From Diphasiastrum complanatum (lineage: Eukaryota > Streptophyta > Lycopodiopsida > Lycopodiales > Lycopodiaceae): 64,000 nucleotides of DNA. The stretch spans positions 3,142,665 to 3,206,664 of the forward strand of contig CM055106.1 in assembly GCA_029204225.1 (NCBI GenBank), read 5' to 3'. Positions 1-12,254 of the stretch are shown piece by piece; the stretch's first letter is position 1, and each line of letters begins with the position of its first letter. The notes under the pieces are model-generated. The model did no database searches. It had not been told where the DNA came from and saw nothing but the letters and a program-made list of their open reading frames with translations. Both the position numbers and the translations under genes were made by a program.

Positions 1-712
1 GCTCCATCTTTCTTGAAAGGTGATGAAGAAAAACTGGACACCATGATGATCCTTCTCCATCACTTGGAACAAAATCTTCTTCAATATCTTTGGAGAGATT
101 TGCTTTCTTGAATTGATTTTTCTTCTTAAAGCAATTAGAGGCATAGTACCCCTTCTTGCCACAGAAGAAACACTTTACTTTCTTCTTCTTGGTCTTTGAA
201 GTAGAAGGATGAGATGAATCATCCTCTTCACCATCTTTGTCTTGATCCTTGGCTTTGTCTTTGTTGGATGCTTGAGAGAACTGGTTCTTACTCTTTCCTT
301 TATGCTTGTCCTTGACAAGATCTTTAACTCTCAGAACATAGTTTGATGCACTCTCCTCACTTCTTTGACAACTTTAAAAAATTTGATTCCTAAGAGTGAG
401 TATTCTAGAAGTATTCTTTGCTTCAGAGATGGATTTAAGTGCATCCCAAGCATCTTTAGCTATGGTGCAAGATCCTATCTCTCTCAAAATTTCATTAGAT
501 ACATTCATCTTAATGAAATGTAGAGCCATTCTAGCTCTCTTCCTATACTTAGGAATTTCAGCTTGTGCTTGAGGCTCCTCCTCAACACCAAGCACAATGT
601 CCATAACATCTTGGAGTATCAAAATAGACTCCATTCTGAACTTCCAAATTGAGTAATTAGAAGTATTTAGTCTTTCATTTGCTTCTAGATGATATCCTCC
701 TAGAGGTGCCAT
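1..712 (-). pseudogene. Copia (Ty1) retrotransposon gag, 3' end outside the window or broken
   Basis: Seen: an open frame at 374-712 starts at the ATG whose first base is 712. Its N-terminus (MAPLGGYHLEANERLNTSNY, then IWKFRMES) is the usual start of plant Copia gag proteins (DUF4219/UBN2 type), followed by the typical KDAWDAL and TLRNQIF stretches. Below 374 the reading continues in another frame. Around 120-180 it encodes a zinc-knuckle-like segment, CFFCGKKGYYASNC, in which the expected His of CCHC is Tyr. Known: gag coats the element's RNA. The frame break near 373 and the lost His suggest a dead copy. The primer-binding site and LTR lie upstream at 1450-2256, so orientation is certain. 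Pol would lie left of the window. Confidence 0.8.
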
Positions 713-1449
713 TCTGTGAAGACTTCTTAGTTATTGGACTGCAATATGTTTGAGCTTGTTCCAATCAGACTTAATGTTGTTGTTGTCTTTCACTATAGGT
801 GTTTTCAAGGATGTACTACTTTCCTATATGAAAAAACTTGCAACTGTATTTGAGATGGATCTCAAATATTCCGCAAAACAAGATTATCTAGATCAGACAC
901 ACAAAGTGGATTGAGACACTTTGGCAATTTCGATACCTACTTTTGGCACATGTGAAATGCTTCAAAAGACAACACTATTGATACACAGAAGACTCAAAGG
1001 TGTTTAATTACTTCAAACTTAGTCCTGATCTTCAGTTTCTTGTGTAGGATGCTCAAAACAATGGACTCAGAACAAAGCAAGGTTGAATCAAATCAAAATG
1101 TGGTCACTCAGATTTTGGACCTCTCCCTACCCTCTTCAAGAGCACATCAGATTGTTTGATTTCAATTTCTATGGAAAGTAAACATCATAAGCTATTCATC
1201 AAGCTATAACACCACTATCTTTGGATCTACAAGCAAGGAGATAGAAGGGACTGAAAATCTCTGACTTTCACACGTGCGGAATTCCAAAATTCCGTACTAC
1301 CACTTTTCAAACCTAAAAATTCAGTTTCAGTTCGATTTGATCCAAACACACTTCAGAGAAAGGTGAGAAAAAGTGTATAACTACCTTTTTGCTTGATTTA
1401 GCTCTCAAATTCTTGTACATCAGAGATGTTAGCATGCAAAGCTCAATTT
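713..1449 (-). other. Untranslated leader between Copia primer-binding site and gag
   Basis: About 740 bases separate the gag start from the primer-binding site, with no coding potential. The stretch holds a CACACGTG motif near 1267, similar to motifs in the LTR next to it and in other LTRs of this window. Confidence 0.6.
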
Positions 1450-1462
1450 GGCTCTGATACCA
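1450..1462 (-). promoter_or_regulatory. Primer-binding site for initiator tRNA-Met
   Basis: On the minus strand the bases read TGGTATCAGAGCC, the standard plant Copia primer-binding site complementary to the 3' end of initiator tRNA-Met. It directly abuts the LTR boundary at 1463. Confidence 0.9.
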
Positions 1463-2256
1463 TGACAAAATTTCCATAATTCAAACACGTGTGAGGAAGA
1501 TCCACAAGTATGAAAGATCTAATTAAGCTTTATAATTAACACAATAACCTGATTCTAGACTGAATAGCAAGATCTAGTACAGAAGATATGGCTTAACCAC
1601 AATCTAGCATGCTAAGCATCAGAGAATGATAGCAATGAATCATAAATGATCAAAAGTACAAGAAATTAGTGTATTAGCATTAGCCTGAACACGAGTTAGA
1701 GAGAGAAAGATAGAGAGATATCAAGCAAAAATTGTGTGGATCCAGAATGACAAGAGATAGCTACAAAGCTTTGGTTCTTCATCAAAAATTATGAGAAGAG
1801 CTACACATAAATATGGAGTTTGAGATAGCTCGAGGTAGAACCACATACATCCACCTTTTAAAGACATCTAAAGTGAAAACTAGAGTTTATGTGACATTTG
1901 TCACATTTCATGCATGTATCTCTACCTACTTTTACCAAGTGTCCTAGTTCTAACTAGAATTGTACAAATCATCATGCATTTGTCCATTTCGCTTTGTGCA
2001 TGCCTTGCATGTCACTATGGATCACTTACAATTAATGCATGTGAAATGCCATGAGTTTCTACTAGCATATTTTTGCTAATTCTAAGTCTACAATCTATAT
2101 GCAAGTTGTAATCATCAAACTAGATATGTCAAATCCATATAGCTCGAGTTCTATCTAGGCCAAACTTGGCATTTGCATTTATGGAACAACATACTTGCAT
2201 GGTACAATGTTTGTATCAAGCCTAAAGTCAAGATGGATTACATTTCCATTTCAACA
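1463..2256 (-). repeat. Copia 5' LTR
   Basis: On the plus strand the segment opens with TGACAAAATTTCC next to the primer-binding site and closes with CATTTCAACA, so it has TG...CA ends, about 794 bp. On the minus strand it starts TGTTGAAATGG, a common Copia LTR start. An ACACGTGTG palindrome lies at about 1483-1492. The start edge is firm because of the primer-binding site; the far edge is set by the TG/CA rule only. Confidence 0.65.
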
Positions 2257-3315
2257 CTTGTCGTTATGGTATAAACAGAAAACCTTTACAAAAAGACAAT
2301 AATGGCAGACTCTCAAGAAGCCTTGTCTACAAACATTCAGGTATGACTTCTCGTTATCGATTCTTATGCGAATTCTACAAAGCATGAACAAGAATGGGAT
2401 GAGCAATTCTTTATATCTTAATATCTATATTCCTTCAACAACAAAAAAATTCCGCTTTAAAAAAAAACGACTTAAGAAAAAGATACTACATCCATAAAGC
2501 AAAATCGACTAAATGATTCTTAAAGAAATCCTTGTCAAAAAAACCTAACAGTAGGGAATCCAATTAAACGGTCTTAGACATCATGGATATGCATAAGATA
2601 CATAGTTTCTATGAAAGGGTTAGAATGGCACAGATCTGCCCTAATACCTTGTAGAAACATTGAAAATCTCTTACTAATAATTAATCATGTCTATCCAAAG
2701 TAATGTCCGTATATCATGGTTGACATATGATTTCTGTATAGCATGGTTGCTTAGAAACAATCATACAATCAATCATGGCAAAACTTAACCTTACCCTAAT
2801 ATGTGTTACTTTAGACTTTTGTGAGATACAACTGGAAAGCATGGATATGCTCAGGAATATGGACAACAGTGTGTGACATACCTTGCTCTGCAAGGGTCAC
2901 TTGGGTTAGCATGGCATGGATTTGCCCTAATACCAGCACATGTCCACACCAAGTCTTTTGGCTAAACAAAAAATAAATGGTTAAAATTATTCATACGTTT
3001 TTTAATGACTAAAAACGAATTGATACAGACCAATTGCCCATAGATTGATCAACATGGCACTCGTCTTGATACGGTAATATTAGGGCTTGGCCTATCGCTA
3101 AAACAATATGCACCTGTCTTCCTTACTATACTAACTTGTGCGGTTGTGTTTTTTGGGATGGTGGCAGGTATCAGCCGGGACGTCTTTAAAGTGGTTATGC
3201 TTTATGGTGCTTTTTAGTACTATATTTTACTTTTCAGCTATATTTTACCTTGTTGGATTATAAATAAAGGCTTCAAACGTTTCAGTCTTGCTTTGTCAAG
3301 AGGAACTAGGTGCAG

Positions 3316-3391
<76 letters not shown>

Positions 3392-4400
3392 ATATATCTA
3401 TAATTAAGTGTTCTGAAACAGCGTTCTGGGGTCCAAAACACAGCCCCCCCCGAATGCGTTCCCTGCAATTAAGCTTCAAAAAAACAATCTACTTGAATCA
3501 AGCAAATCTTTGAAAAGGAAGTAGTCAAAAGTTAATTTGGCCATGTGGTACTATATTGGTTGGGTATGTGTGGCATGCATGCCCAAGGCATAAGATCCAA
3601 AAGTAAAATATGTGGATTGTATATTTTGTATAAAATCATTGACATCAAACATTAACTAAGTCTATAGTTTGTAGAAAGCAGTGAACACTTTTGGCAAAAA
3701 TCAAAGTTCCTCTACATGTGCCTTGGTGGAAGGGCAATAGACTGTACAATCCTCGTCTTTTTTCACAATTATCTAATGGGGCAACCCCACCCTTCTCAAT
3801 AAATGTTGTAATGTGAACTTTTTAGGTTTCTCTTGTATTTTCCATCAGCACAAGACAAATAAAAAATTTGACAGAAGATTTTTCCCAAAACTTCAATCCT
3901 AAACAAAATCATAGAATTAACATTACATTGAGACGAAGGCTCGCTTCTTCTTCTTGCGACTCGTTCACTCGGATGTCACCCACGTGTTTCGAGATGAGGT
4001 GTAAACAATCGAAAAGGAGCTTCATGAAAAGTGGCAAAAAAAAAATCTAAATAATAATATCCAAGGTGGGGGGGCGCCTTTGGTTTTTGGGCTCTCCCCC
4101 ACCCCCCCCCCCCCCCCCCCCCCCACTCGTCCGTTACAACTTTCCACCACCCTACGACCGTCCACCAGTACTCTCGAATCTTCATGGCACGCCTTAACTT
4201 TACGGCCCCCACCGAACAAATCGGATTCGGCCATATTTCCATAGCTAACCGTTGAATATCGTCCAGGTGTCAGATTCGAGTCGTGGCTAGCATCCAACCG
4301 AGCAGGCTTCAACTAAAGGCTCATGCTTGCTCTCGTTCTTCTGAACGGTAGCAAGCCTTAAACCCTCGTGTCCATCGTCGTCTCCTCTCATGAGCTCGTC
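2257..4400. other. Intergenic DNA, no gene seen
   Basis: AT-rich sequence without a convincing open frame. It contains a long TC microsatellite (3319-3389) and a C homopolymer of about 23 bases (about 4101-4123). Short open frames here are low-complexity or antisense noise. Confidence 0.6.
3319..3389. repeat. (TC)n microsatellite
   Basis: About 35 uninterrupted TC units. It lies in intergenic DNA. Confidence 0.98.
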
Positions 4401-4420
4401 CTTTATATTTTGCACTCAAA

Positions 4421-4457
<37 letters not shown>

Positions 4458-4949
4458 TTGATCGCGTAGGCTGGGATGGGATAGCTCAATAGCTGTGTTT
4501 GTAAGACGCAATCCTCGAGTGTTGAGAGTGGTGATCAGTCTTGTTGTTTGCTTGCAGCTGAGGTTTTTCTAGTCCACTACTCTAGGTTTTTGGGAATTCC
4601 AGCTGGCTGAGAAGCAGGAAAACAACCACAGTTGTTGCGTGATCTGATAGAATTCTTGGGGGATGCGCTTACCACCAGCTGTGTAGAAAGAGTGGGGCTC
4701 TGTCGCAGGATAGAGAATTGCAGAGTCCGAGAGTGATAAAGGAAAAAGTATGCAAGAGTGATACAGGGATAACAAGCAATTTGAGAAAGATATAATCTTT
4801 GGAGTAGCTGGCATTTTTGCCTGTTGCTAGATAAACGTCTGTGAGACAAAAGTCCGCCTCTGGTTTCCTTTTACAGCAATATATAGCTCAATTCTGTAAG
4901 GCATAGCTGATTGTATTATCGTCTTACATCTCGAAACGACGTGTGTTAG
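4401..4949 (+). promoter_or_regulatory. Probable core promoter and 5' leader of the thaumatin-like gene
   Basis: A TATA-like stretch (CTTTATATTTTG, 4401-4412) is followed about 20 bases later by a pyrimidine tract, (CT)n at 4423-4455. CT-rich leaders are common just downstream of plant transcription starts. The first possible start codon of the thaumatin-like gene is at 4950. Assignment rests on position and composition only. Confidence 0.4.
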
Positions 4950-5083
4950 ATGATCTACATCATGGATGCAGGAGCAAAGTGCTTGCTGTATTGTATTAAG
5001 TTGCTGCTGTTCCTGATTTCCATTGTCAACTATGGCAAGTCATCCTTTCATCATTACCTTTTTTTTTCGTGTTTGTGTGTGTG

Positions 5084-5123
<40 letters not shown>

Positions 5124-7152
5124 CGACCTTCAAGTTTAAGATTATATTCTTCTCGTACCAAGACCATTGAAGGCCGTTATGCAAGAATCAAGAGGTAATA
5201 TCATAAGTTAAATACTCAAAGCAAAAGTTTGGTAAATTTTTCTAAGATGTATCACACGCGTGAGCTGATTGCATCGTGACCTGCAAAAAAAGGCTAAGCA
5301 ATAAATTATAATACTGATCGCATTCTCATTGTAGGTTATAAAGGATTACCTTTGTGTCAAACGACTCATTCGCCCGGTCTTCGTTTGCATTGTCAAGATC
5401 TGCACGAGATTTTAGTTCACCATGGTCACCACTGTTTTCTTTCTGCTCTTATAAAATGAGTTCTAATGTTATGTAATTGACTCTGATGCTGCACTTCGTT
5501 GCTTTTAAACGCACTGTTTCTCTGATGAAGTGAAAGTATGTAACACACATGAATGAGTTCGGATACATTTAAAGCAGAGAAATACAAATGTTTAGTTTGA
5601 ACTTGTGACAGTTACAAATAATCGAAATGTACAGAGGTTTTGTAATCTGCTCTTCCTTTCTAGTCGCAGCTATTTTACAACGTCTACAGTCGAGTATTCC
5701 CATCTTTAACGGCCCCTGCTGTAGCATACCAGCACATGTAAACCTATGCGGAAAATGAAAGAAAGTCTGGCCTATGACGTTGAATGCGCCCAAGCAAGAT
5801 GATGAACTGCGATTAGCCACCAGGGTATATATTGAAAGGGATACTTATTATTGCTAACTGGTACTGTACTCTCCTGAGTTGTGGATGTAGCCCTCAGCTT
5901 GGTATAGAGTTGATCGCAAACCTTTTAGTGTAATCTGTTTCGCATTCCTTCAGAGATGCTCCATCGAAAGTACGCATATTTTTTAACCCATTTGAATGCT
6001 GTAAATATTCTAGACGCAGAGTCTAGCAGCTCGTTCCCTCAATCGGGATGAAAATCCTTGTTGCGGCCTACAAAAAGACAGTCACGAACTCTCTATTTTA
6101 CTCAACTTATGGTGTTTAATATACCTGACTTGCTCTAGTTATTACTGGTCGTTTACTGACTTCTTCATTATCCCATTATAGATTGATGGCCTCGATGGGA
6201 AACATGCTACTTTACACTTTTCTTTACTTCCTCGGGTAAGAACTAGCGTTTTGCTATAAGTATTCTGTGGTAGAAGAAACCTCAGTAGTCTTTTGGTTAG
6301 AGGCAAGCTGTTATTGCATTGCAGAAAAGATGCATGTTAGTTGCTCTTGCTTGGAACGCTCAGTAATAAGCACGGCATTTGAAGCACTACTGAACTCCTA
6401 ACAAATTCAATCCTTGACAAATATATTTGTGTTCTTTGGTTGCAGAAAGCGCAAGTGCTCAGGGATTGTTCCAGCTCAACAACAAGTGTACAATTCCAGT
6501 ATGGGTAGGGACGCAGTCAAATGCGGGGCAGCCTGTTCTGGGGGATGCTAATGTGGCTCTAGAGCCGGGGATGTCGGCTACAGTTGCAACTCCACCTGGT
6601 TGGGCAGGCCGTTTTTGGGGGCGCACAGGCTGCACGTTTGACTCCACGACAGGGCAGGGGACGTGCTTGACAGGCGATTGTGGAGGAGAATTGCAATGCA
6701 GTGGCGTTGGAGGAGATCCCCCTGCAACTCTTGCAGAGTTCACTCTATTTGGTGCTGATGGTTTGGATTTCTATGATGTGAGCTTAGTGGATGGCTACAA
6801 CCTTCCTCTTGCAGTGGCACCAACCACGCCGCCCATTAATCCAGAGCTCTCTTCCGACTATTCCTGTGGATCTGCTGGTTGCACCGGAGATTTAAACGAG
6901 AACTGTCCTACCGAACTGCAGGTACTTGGCTCTGGAGGCCAGGTCGTGGGCTGTCGAAGCGCTTGTTCTGCTTTTGGAACCCCAGAATACTGCTGCACAG
7001 GCGACTTTGGTTCACCCACTACATGTCTTCCTACCTCCTTCAGCCAGGCTTTCAAGTCTGCATGTCCCCGTGCATATAGCTATGCATATGACGATGCCAG
7101 CTCCACATTCACTTGCGTTGGCAGCTCCTACATCCTCACCTTCTGTCCTTAA
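4950..7152 (+). CDS. Thaumatin-like protein (PR-5 family), two-exon model
   Basis: Model: exon 1 4950-5034, exon 2 6446-7152; 792 nt, 263 residues. Known: PR-5 proteins are secreted, disulfide-rich defence proteins, some of which bind beta-1,3-glucans. Seen: exon 1 encodes a hydrophobic signal segment (CIKLLLFLISIVNY) and would end at a GC donor (ATG|GCAAGT). It joins in phase to exon 2 after a canonical TTGCAG acceptor, giving a mature start near SASAQGLFQLNNKC. The mature part has exactly 16 cysteines, as in large thaumatin-like proteins. It carries the family signature around GQGTCLTGDCGG and an acidic-cleft segment around DGLDFYDVSLVDGYN, and it ends SYILTFCP. A second possible signal exon lies at 6186-6235. 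The family call is firm; the first exon is uncertain. No sign of decay. Confidence 0.88.
5087..5127. repeat. (GA)n microsatellite in the thaumatin-like gene intron
   Basis: GA units, slightly interrupted at the end (GCGAGAGAGCG), 53 bases past the proposed exon 1 donor. Confidence 0.9.
6186..6235 (+). other. Alternative first coding exon of the thaumatin-like gene
   Basis: An ATG at 6186 opens MASMGNMLLYTFLYFLG, a good signal-peptide core, and reaches a canonical GGGTAAG donor at 6236. To stay in frame with the mature protein it must use the AAAG acceptor at 6448-6449, four bases beyond the CAG used in the other model. That gives 753 nt and 250 residues. Either this or the 4950 exon, or both through two promoters, could supply the signal peptide. 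Confidence 0.4.
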
Positions 7153-7650
7153 TATACATTCTGATTCAGAAGAACCCACCTTTTACCTGTGTTCAGCTGC
7201 TACAGATCACTCGTATTTCCCATGTATCCTCCTGGCTTTCTCTTATTTTCGACTGCCAACAAAGCTTTCTTTGAACTCTCTACTCCCATCTTTCACTCTT
7301 TGGGTAGCTTGTTCTTCCCTAATGGAGCAAGCGGTACAGTGCTATAAACTATTACTATTAACTTAAATATCTTCCTCTGACTGTTGTCTTCAAAGGAAGA
7401 TTATGTGTCATATGGGCATACAATGTACATCTAAAGAGGAATCAGTAATACTCGTTATTAATTACATACTTTTATTACGACTTGGTCTGATGCAGAAAAA
7501 TCTAGAAATTGCTGAATATTGAGAGAAAAAGTGTCTGTTGAATGCATTCTGCACCTTGCATTATAAAGTTTTGATTTATAAAGAACTTGTTCTGTAAAAA
7601 TCCCAAGCTTTTCCTCTTTAGCCAAAAAGCTGAAGTTTTGTATAGTACAC

Positions 7651-7681
<31 letters not shown>

Positions 7682-9750
7682 ATATATATAAAAAAAAGTG
7701 CACCCTATGCTTTGAGCTTTTGATTTTCAGTGAAGGAATGGAGGGCCCCTCACAAAACCAAATTTGTGAGCCAAACAAAGTTTTCTATGGCAAAAAAATT
7801 TTATGGGCATATATTCGCAACCCGAGGTGCATGTTGGAGAGTGCATGCATTTCTTTTTGATAATTTTACATGCACCTTTCGCTTGGAAGGTGCATTTAGA
7901 ACAATTTCACAACAAGAAAAAAAGGTCAAAACCAAAATCATATTCTGATTTTACTTGGAAGAAGGGCCCCTTCAGTTGTTATGCCCCTCAGGAAGGTCTT
8001 TCACTCTTGAATGGATGAATGCCCTCGAAAGGCCCCCCCCAAGAATTGCCTTGAAGAAACGTTTCAACAAATTTTGCTAGAGTAGGTGCCATCTTTTCCT
8101 TGGTTGAAACTAAAAAATTGGTTTTATGACATAGACTATATATCTAGCGCCTAGGAAATCTGTGGTGTCATTGTGACCCCTCTTGAATCAGTTAATAAGC
8201 TCTTGAAAAGGATGAACACATTTGCTAGCACAACTTACCTTGCTAATGTGGTGAGCAACAACACTATTGGGGTATTGTGCAAGTTACTGAAAGAGATCTT
8301 TTTGTTTACAATTTTTAAGGTGAAAATTATGTGGCCAATAGAGTCTCATACTTGAATCAAGGCCTCCGGTCAAAATAGCTAAATTTATGACTTTTAGGTA
8401 AGTTTATAGAGTTGAGTGTTAAAGTAGAAATTTTTGGATTGGAAATACATTTACCATAGAAAATCATATATCAGACAAACTTGCAAGGCATTGGAGACCT
8501 TCATTGTATGCATACATGAAACACAACTTATTGATAAGTGTGATGGTTCCCTTTTTCAAGGCTCAAAAAGCTTCCATTTGCATCAATTTAGAGACATACA
8601 TATGCACCGCATGTCAAACCTGATATTTTTTTCTCAATGAAATACGTTTTGCAAAAGAACATTGGGATATGATAACCGGGGGGAGCTTTATGCTCATATT
8701 GAAGTCAATCTTCTTACCAAGAACGATAACCTAGAACTAAAACAAAAAAGTAGGCTGAATAGAGTTTGATGTGACTAAGGATATGATCATTATCTATACA
8801 TATGTCAAAAGAATCTATACTTTAACTCAAGTACAAGCCTTCCTCTATCATTTTCATGCTTTTCATTGTGGTATATTACCACAATGATACCCAATTAGTC
8901 AAGCTTAGTGAAAAAAAAAACATTGGGTCATATAAGTACATCTAAGAAGCCCCTCTTACAAGGCAAGTGTTTTGCTCACATTCCTGTATATGCTCTTCTT
9001 GTGGATTTGAGTGTTGTCTTAAGTGAAGACCTTGGAGTAGTTTCACAAATGTTGTTGATCCACTAGATGTTGCATGTTTAAACAATAATGTTGGATGTTT
9101 AAACAATGATGTTGCATAATTGTGGAATCAAATTGGCCTTTACCAAGGATGAAATTAATGTCTCTAGCTACTTGAGCATCTATATGGATGCTATTGCCTA
9201 CCTAAACCAGCATAAGTTTTAAAATGAATTGCATTAACAAAATGTTTGGTCAAGGTGATATGTACTTTAGAAGATGAGATCGAGGAAGTTTGATTCATAT
9301 AAAACTAATGAGTTGAAGAGGAAAAGAAAAATTCCTTGTGCAAGCATTGTTGGGCACCTAGTGGGTCCCTCCACTAAAACTATTGTTGGCCAAGGCTTGC
9401 CAAGTGGGCCCACCACAGGACTATACAAGTAATAAGTGCGAGGGCACTGGCATCCTGCGCGTATAAGCCCAACCCCATGAGCACAACTAGCAAGTTGTAA
9501 TTCTTAGGAATAATCGACTAGGGGCTTCAAACTCTAAAATGACATTAGAGGCCCTAAGTCAAGTTGCCAATAAAAAGCTAAAAGGTCCCAAATTAGAACT
9601 CATATGAATCATGTGAGTGCCCTTGTGCTTTCCTAAAAACCACTAGATTCATTTTGTGTTAGTTTAAATGGCTTGGATTAGAATCCTTGCCCCAATGAAG
9701 TGGCCATTCACAAGAGCAACTAGGAGCTAGCTTGGGGAAATACAAGTGCG
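7153..9750. other. 3' flank of thaumatin-like gene and intergenic DNA
   Basis: The first few hundred bases presumably hold the 3' untranslated region. A (CA)n microsatellite lies at 7655-7681. Past that I see no gene: open frames are short and without recognisable features. Confidence 0.5.
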
Positions 9751-11370
9751 CACTACAGGATAGATGCTCAGATCTTTGTGATCAGGGATGGCATTGAGAT
9801 ACCTGGTAGGGATAGCACTACGAGATGACATGGGATGATCATCAGGGGGCAGCTATTTCATATTGGACTTGAGTCTTTGGATTGGACAGGACTTACAGTT
9901 GGGATTCATGATGGAATCAGGAAGCTGCAAACCATTGCTCAAGGAGTGACAACTGATACTTTGGCGAGTAATCAGGTGAGTTGCAGGGTTATATGCACAA
10001 TAGTCTCCAGGTTGGCATCACATGTTGTTTCTATCCATCATTATTTGGTAAGCAGGATGCAGTTTTTGGTTAGATCCAATTGGAGTCTAGTTGCACAACA
10101 GGTGGACAGATTCTTGGGGAGCTATCAACGAGCAATGGTTACTTGGTGATCAGATGGTACAGGGTACAGGTTTCTGGAGCTATTCTACCTGATATGCTAT
10201 GGATCGTGGGTGAGTTATTCATCATGATAGTGGATCTAGTTTGCATTTGCTTTGGCTTGGACGCTATGATGGATGTTGTGCGGAGATAGGCTCCTTGGTG
10301 GGAGGCCTATGTACAGGTCAAATAAGAGTTGGCAACGTCAAGCATGGAAAGTTGAACCTACATGGGATGTAGGACAGACTGATCATCATCAGTATCTCTG
10401 GGAGGTGGGCGAGCTACTCAGGTATAGCCTATGGTTAGGTTTGTGTACATTCATTCATTGAGTCCTTGGTATACTCTTGTCCTTGGAGCATGGGGAATGG
10501 ATGGGTATCAACTTTAAGGGCTTATTGGACAAGATGTCAGGGAAAAGCGGCTTGGTGCATAGCTTTTTTTGGGAGATACATCAGGGATGAGGCTTGGAGC
10601 ACTCATTGGTTCGAGATGGTTGATCTTGGATGATGTATGAGGACATCTATGTGATATGCTTGGATGTGAGAGCATCTTACTATAGGTGATTTGGTGACCA
10701 GTGGTGTAGCAGCAAATCTATAGGTGGCACAAGTATTGGTACGACAGGATACCGCTTATGGGCAGGCCTTGGTCATGTATTTGACGCTTTATCATTCGTG
10801 TTGGTTTGCATGAGTGTGTGTGGGCTTGCATGTTGCCTTGTCGTGGGAGTCTAGATCTGAGTCGGAGTCGTATGTGGTTGTGCATTTGCTACAGTAAAAC
10901 AAAGTAGTCATTTTATGCTCATTGACTTGTCATTGTCTACTAGGTGTCTATCTGGTGAGGGTGCAATCTTATGGTGGCAGTAAGATTTCCTCAAGTTGAG
11001 CCTCAGTCGCTCATTTATGTCAGCTTTACAGGTTTGTGCTTGTAAGGGTCTGATAGGATGTCAGCCTAGCTAGATGGAGGATGTAAGTCTCATGGTGGCA
11101 GTGGGATTTCCTCAGTTTGAGCCATGTCGCTCATGTGGTCCACTTGTGTTCAAGTCGGAAATGGGGACGAGTCAGTTGGTCAAGAGTATGGTAGACTCTC
11201 TATATGAGCATTGTGTTTACATGATAGTTTTTGAGTCAAACCTGGTGGTTTGTTGGTGTGCTTGAGTGTGATTCAAGTACAGAGTAGCAGGATATGCATA
11301 ACATCTTTTGGACACTCCAGCCATTGCTACAGATTATTGTTTTTCACTCTTATCACATTTGAGCTTAAGG
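9750..11370 (+). other. Unassigned, possibly interior of a non-coding LTR element
   Basis: Composition is more GT-rich than the surroundings, with only short broken frames (for example 9835-10149) that match nothing I know. Two similar segments of about 50 bases (near 10967 and 11085, sharing ATGGTGGCAG and GATTTCCTCA) show local duplication. It lies directly before a purine tract and LTR-like sequence at 11371, so it may be retrotransposon interior. Confidence 0.3.
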
Positions 11371-11851
11371 GAGAGAGTTGGAAATCAGAGTTAATCTGAT
11401 ATACATTTTATGTAAGCTCTAAATGTGAGGATGTAATTGGTGTACAGTTTATTTAATTTACTGTATATGGTTGTGTTCGGGACGTGACCCGTTAGGATAT
11501 ATTGATCGGGCACTGATCCCGTAGACGACTACTTGGGCTAGCTGGGTAGCCACACGTGGGAAGAAATTAGCCTGTACAGTGATTTTGAGTTCATTATGCT
11601 ATACTCAGGGGCATGTCCTGGGTTTGTCAGTATATGTGGCCATATTGGGCCTAACTCTAGTTTGGCAGGTGGTAGGCCAGTTTGGTGACACCTGTTGAGC
11701 CCATGCAGTTTGGGGCTTTGCTATATGTACAGTGTTTCTTCATAATAGACTTAACTTTTGTTGTGCCATCTATGAGAGCTTGTGAGGAGTGGCTATGGTG
11801 ATTGTGTGATGTGATCTGCATACTGCACTACATTCTATCGAAATTTCAACT
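11371..11851 (+). repeat. Putative LTR after a polypurine tract
   Basis: The purine-rich tract AAGGGAGAGAG near 11367 followed by TTGGAAATCAG resembles the polypurine tract and 3' LTR start of plant retrotransposons. The right edge is where sequence shared with the Helitron element begins (11852). No matching 5' LTR was found by eye. Confidence 0.35.
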
Positions 11852-12254
11852 TGCACACAACTCAAAAAAACTTTTACGGAGTCACACACTGTTACCGGAG
11901 TGACCACTCACCAATTTATTACCTATATAGTGACCCAAATATCATATATGTCTCCTTCATCGAGTTCCTATTGCTGGAAGACGTGTTGGTTCTCATGGAG
12001 CTCAACATAAAGAGCAGTATTATTGTCATCACATTCTTGGACAAGATCAAAACAACCTTGTAACTGCCCTGTCTTCTGACTTGCATGAAACATTTAAACC
12101 ACCTTCTAACATTCACATTTCCCACATGCAATTTTTTGTACTGGGATGCCTTTTCCCATTTTTTGTGTCACATTTACATTTACTCTGACACATGTAAAAT
12201 AAAATAAAATACCAACCTAAGGCAGGGCCAAGTGGCTTGCCACACGCCCTTGTT
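11852..12254 (+). mobile_element. Short Helentron-like 3' end, copy of the 29.3-29.7 kb end
   Basis: This stretch aligns almost base for base with 29264-29690. Both encode the last part of the endonuclease domain (NFYGVTHCY, then SDHSPIYYLY), then the same non-coding tail, then a hairpin at 12221-12241 with arms GGCAGGGCCA and TGGCTTGCC, and finally CACGCCCTTGTT. The copy starts abruptly inside the endonuclease codons, so it is a 5'-truncated or short non-autonomous derivative. Hairpin-plus-short-tail ends are typical for Helitrons. Confidence 0.7.

Noticed and set aside
3310-3513. Open frame of Ser-Leu repeats
   Set aside because: Translation of the TC microsatellite; no real protein.
4101-4123. 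C homopolymer as a regulatory G-quadruplex or i-motif
   Set aside because: A single uninterrupted run, possibly with sequencing error in length; no support for function.
6459-7055. Antisense and alternate-frame ORFs in the thaumatin-like exon
   Set aside because: Shadows of a well-supported gene.
9835-11265. Several frames of 60-104 residues
   Set aside because: No motifs, inconsistent frames; probably non-coding element interior.
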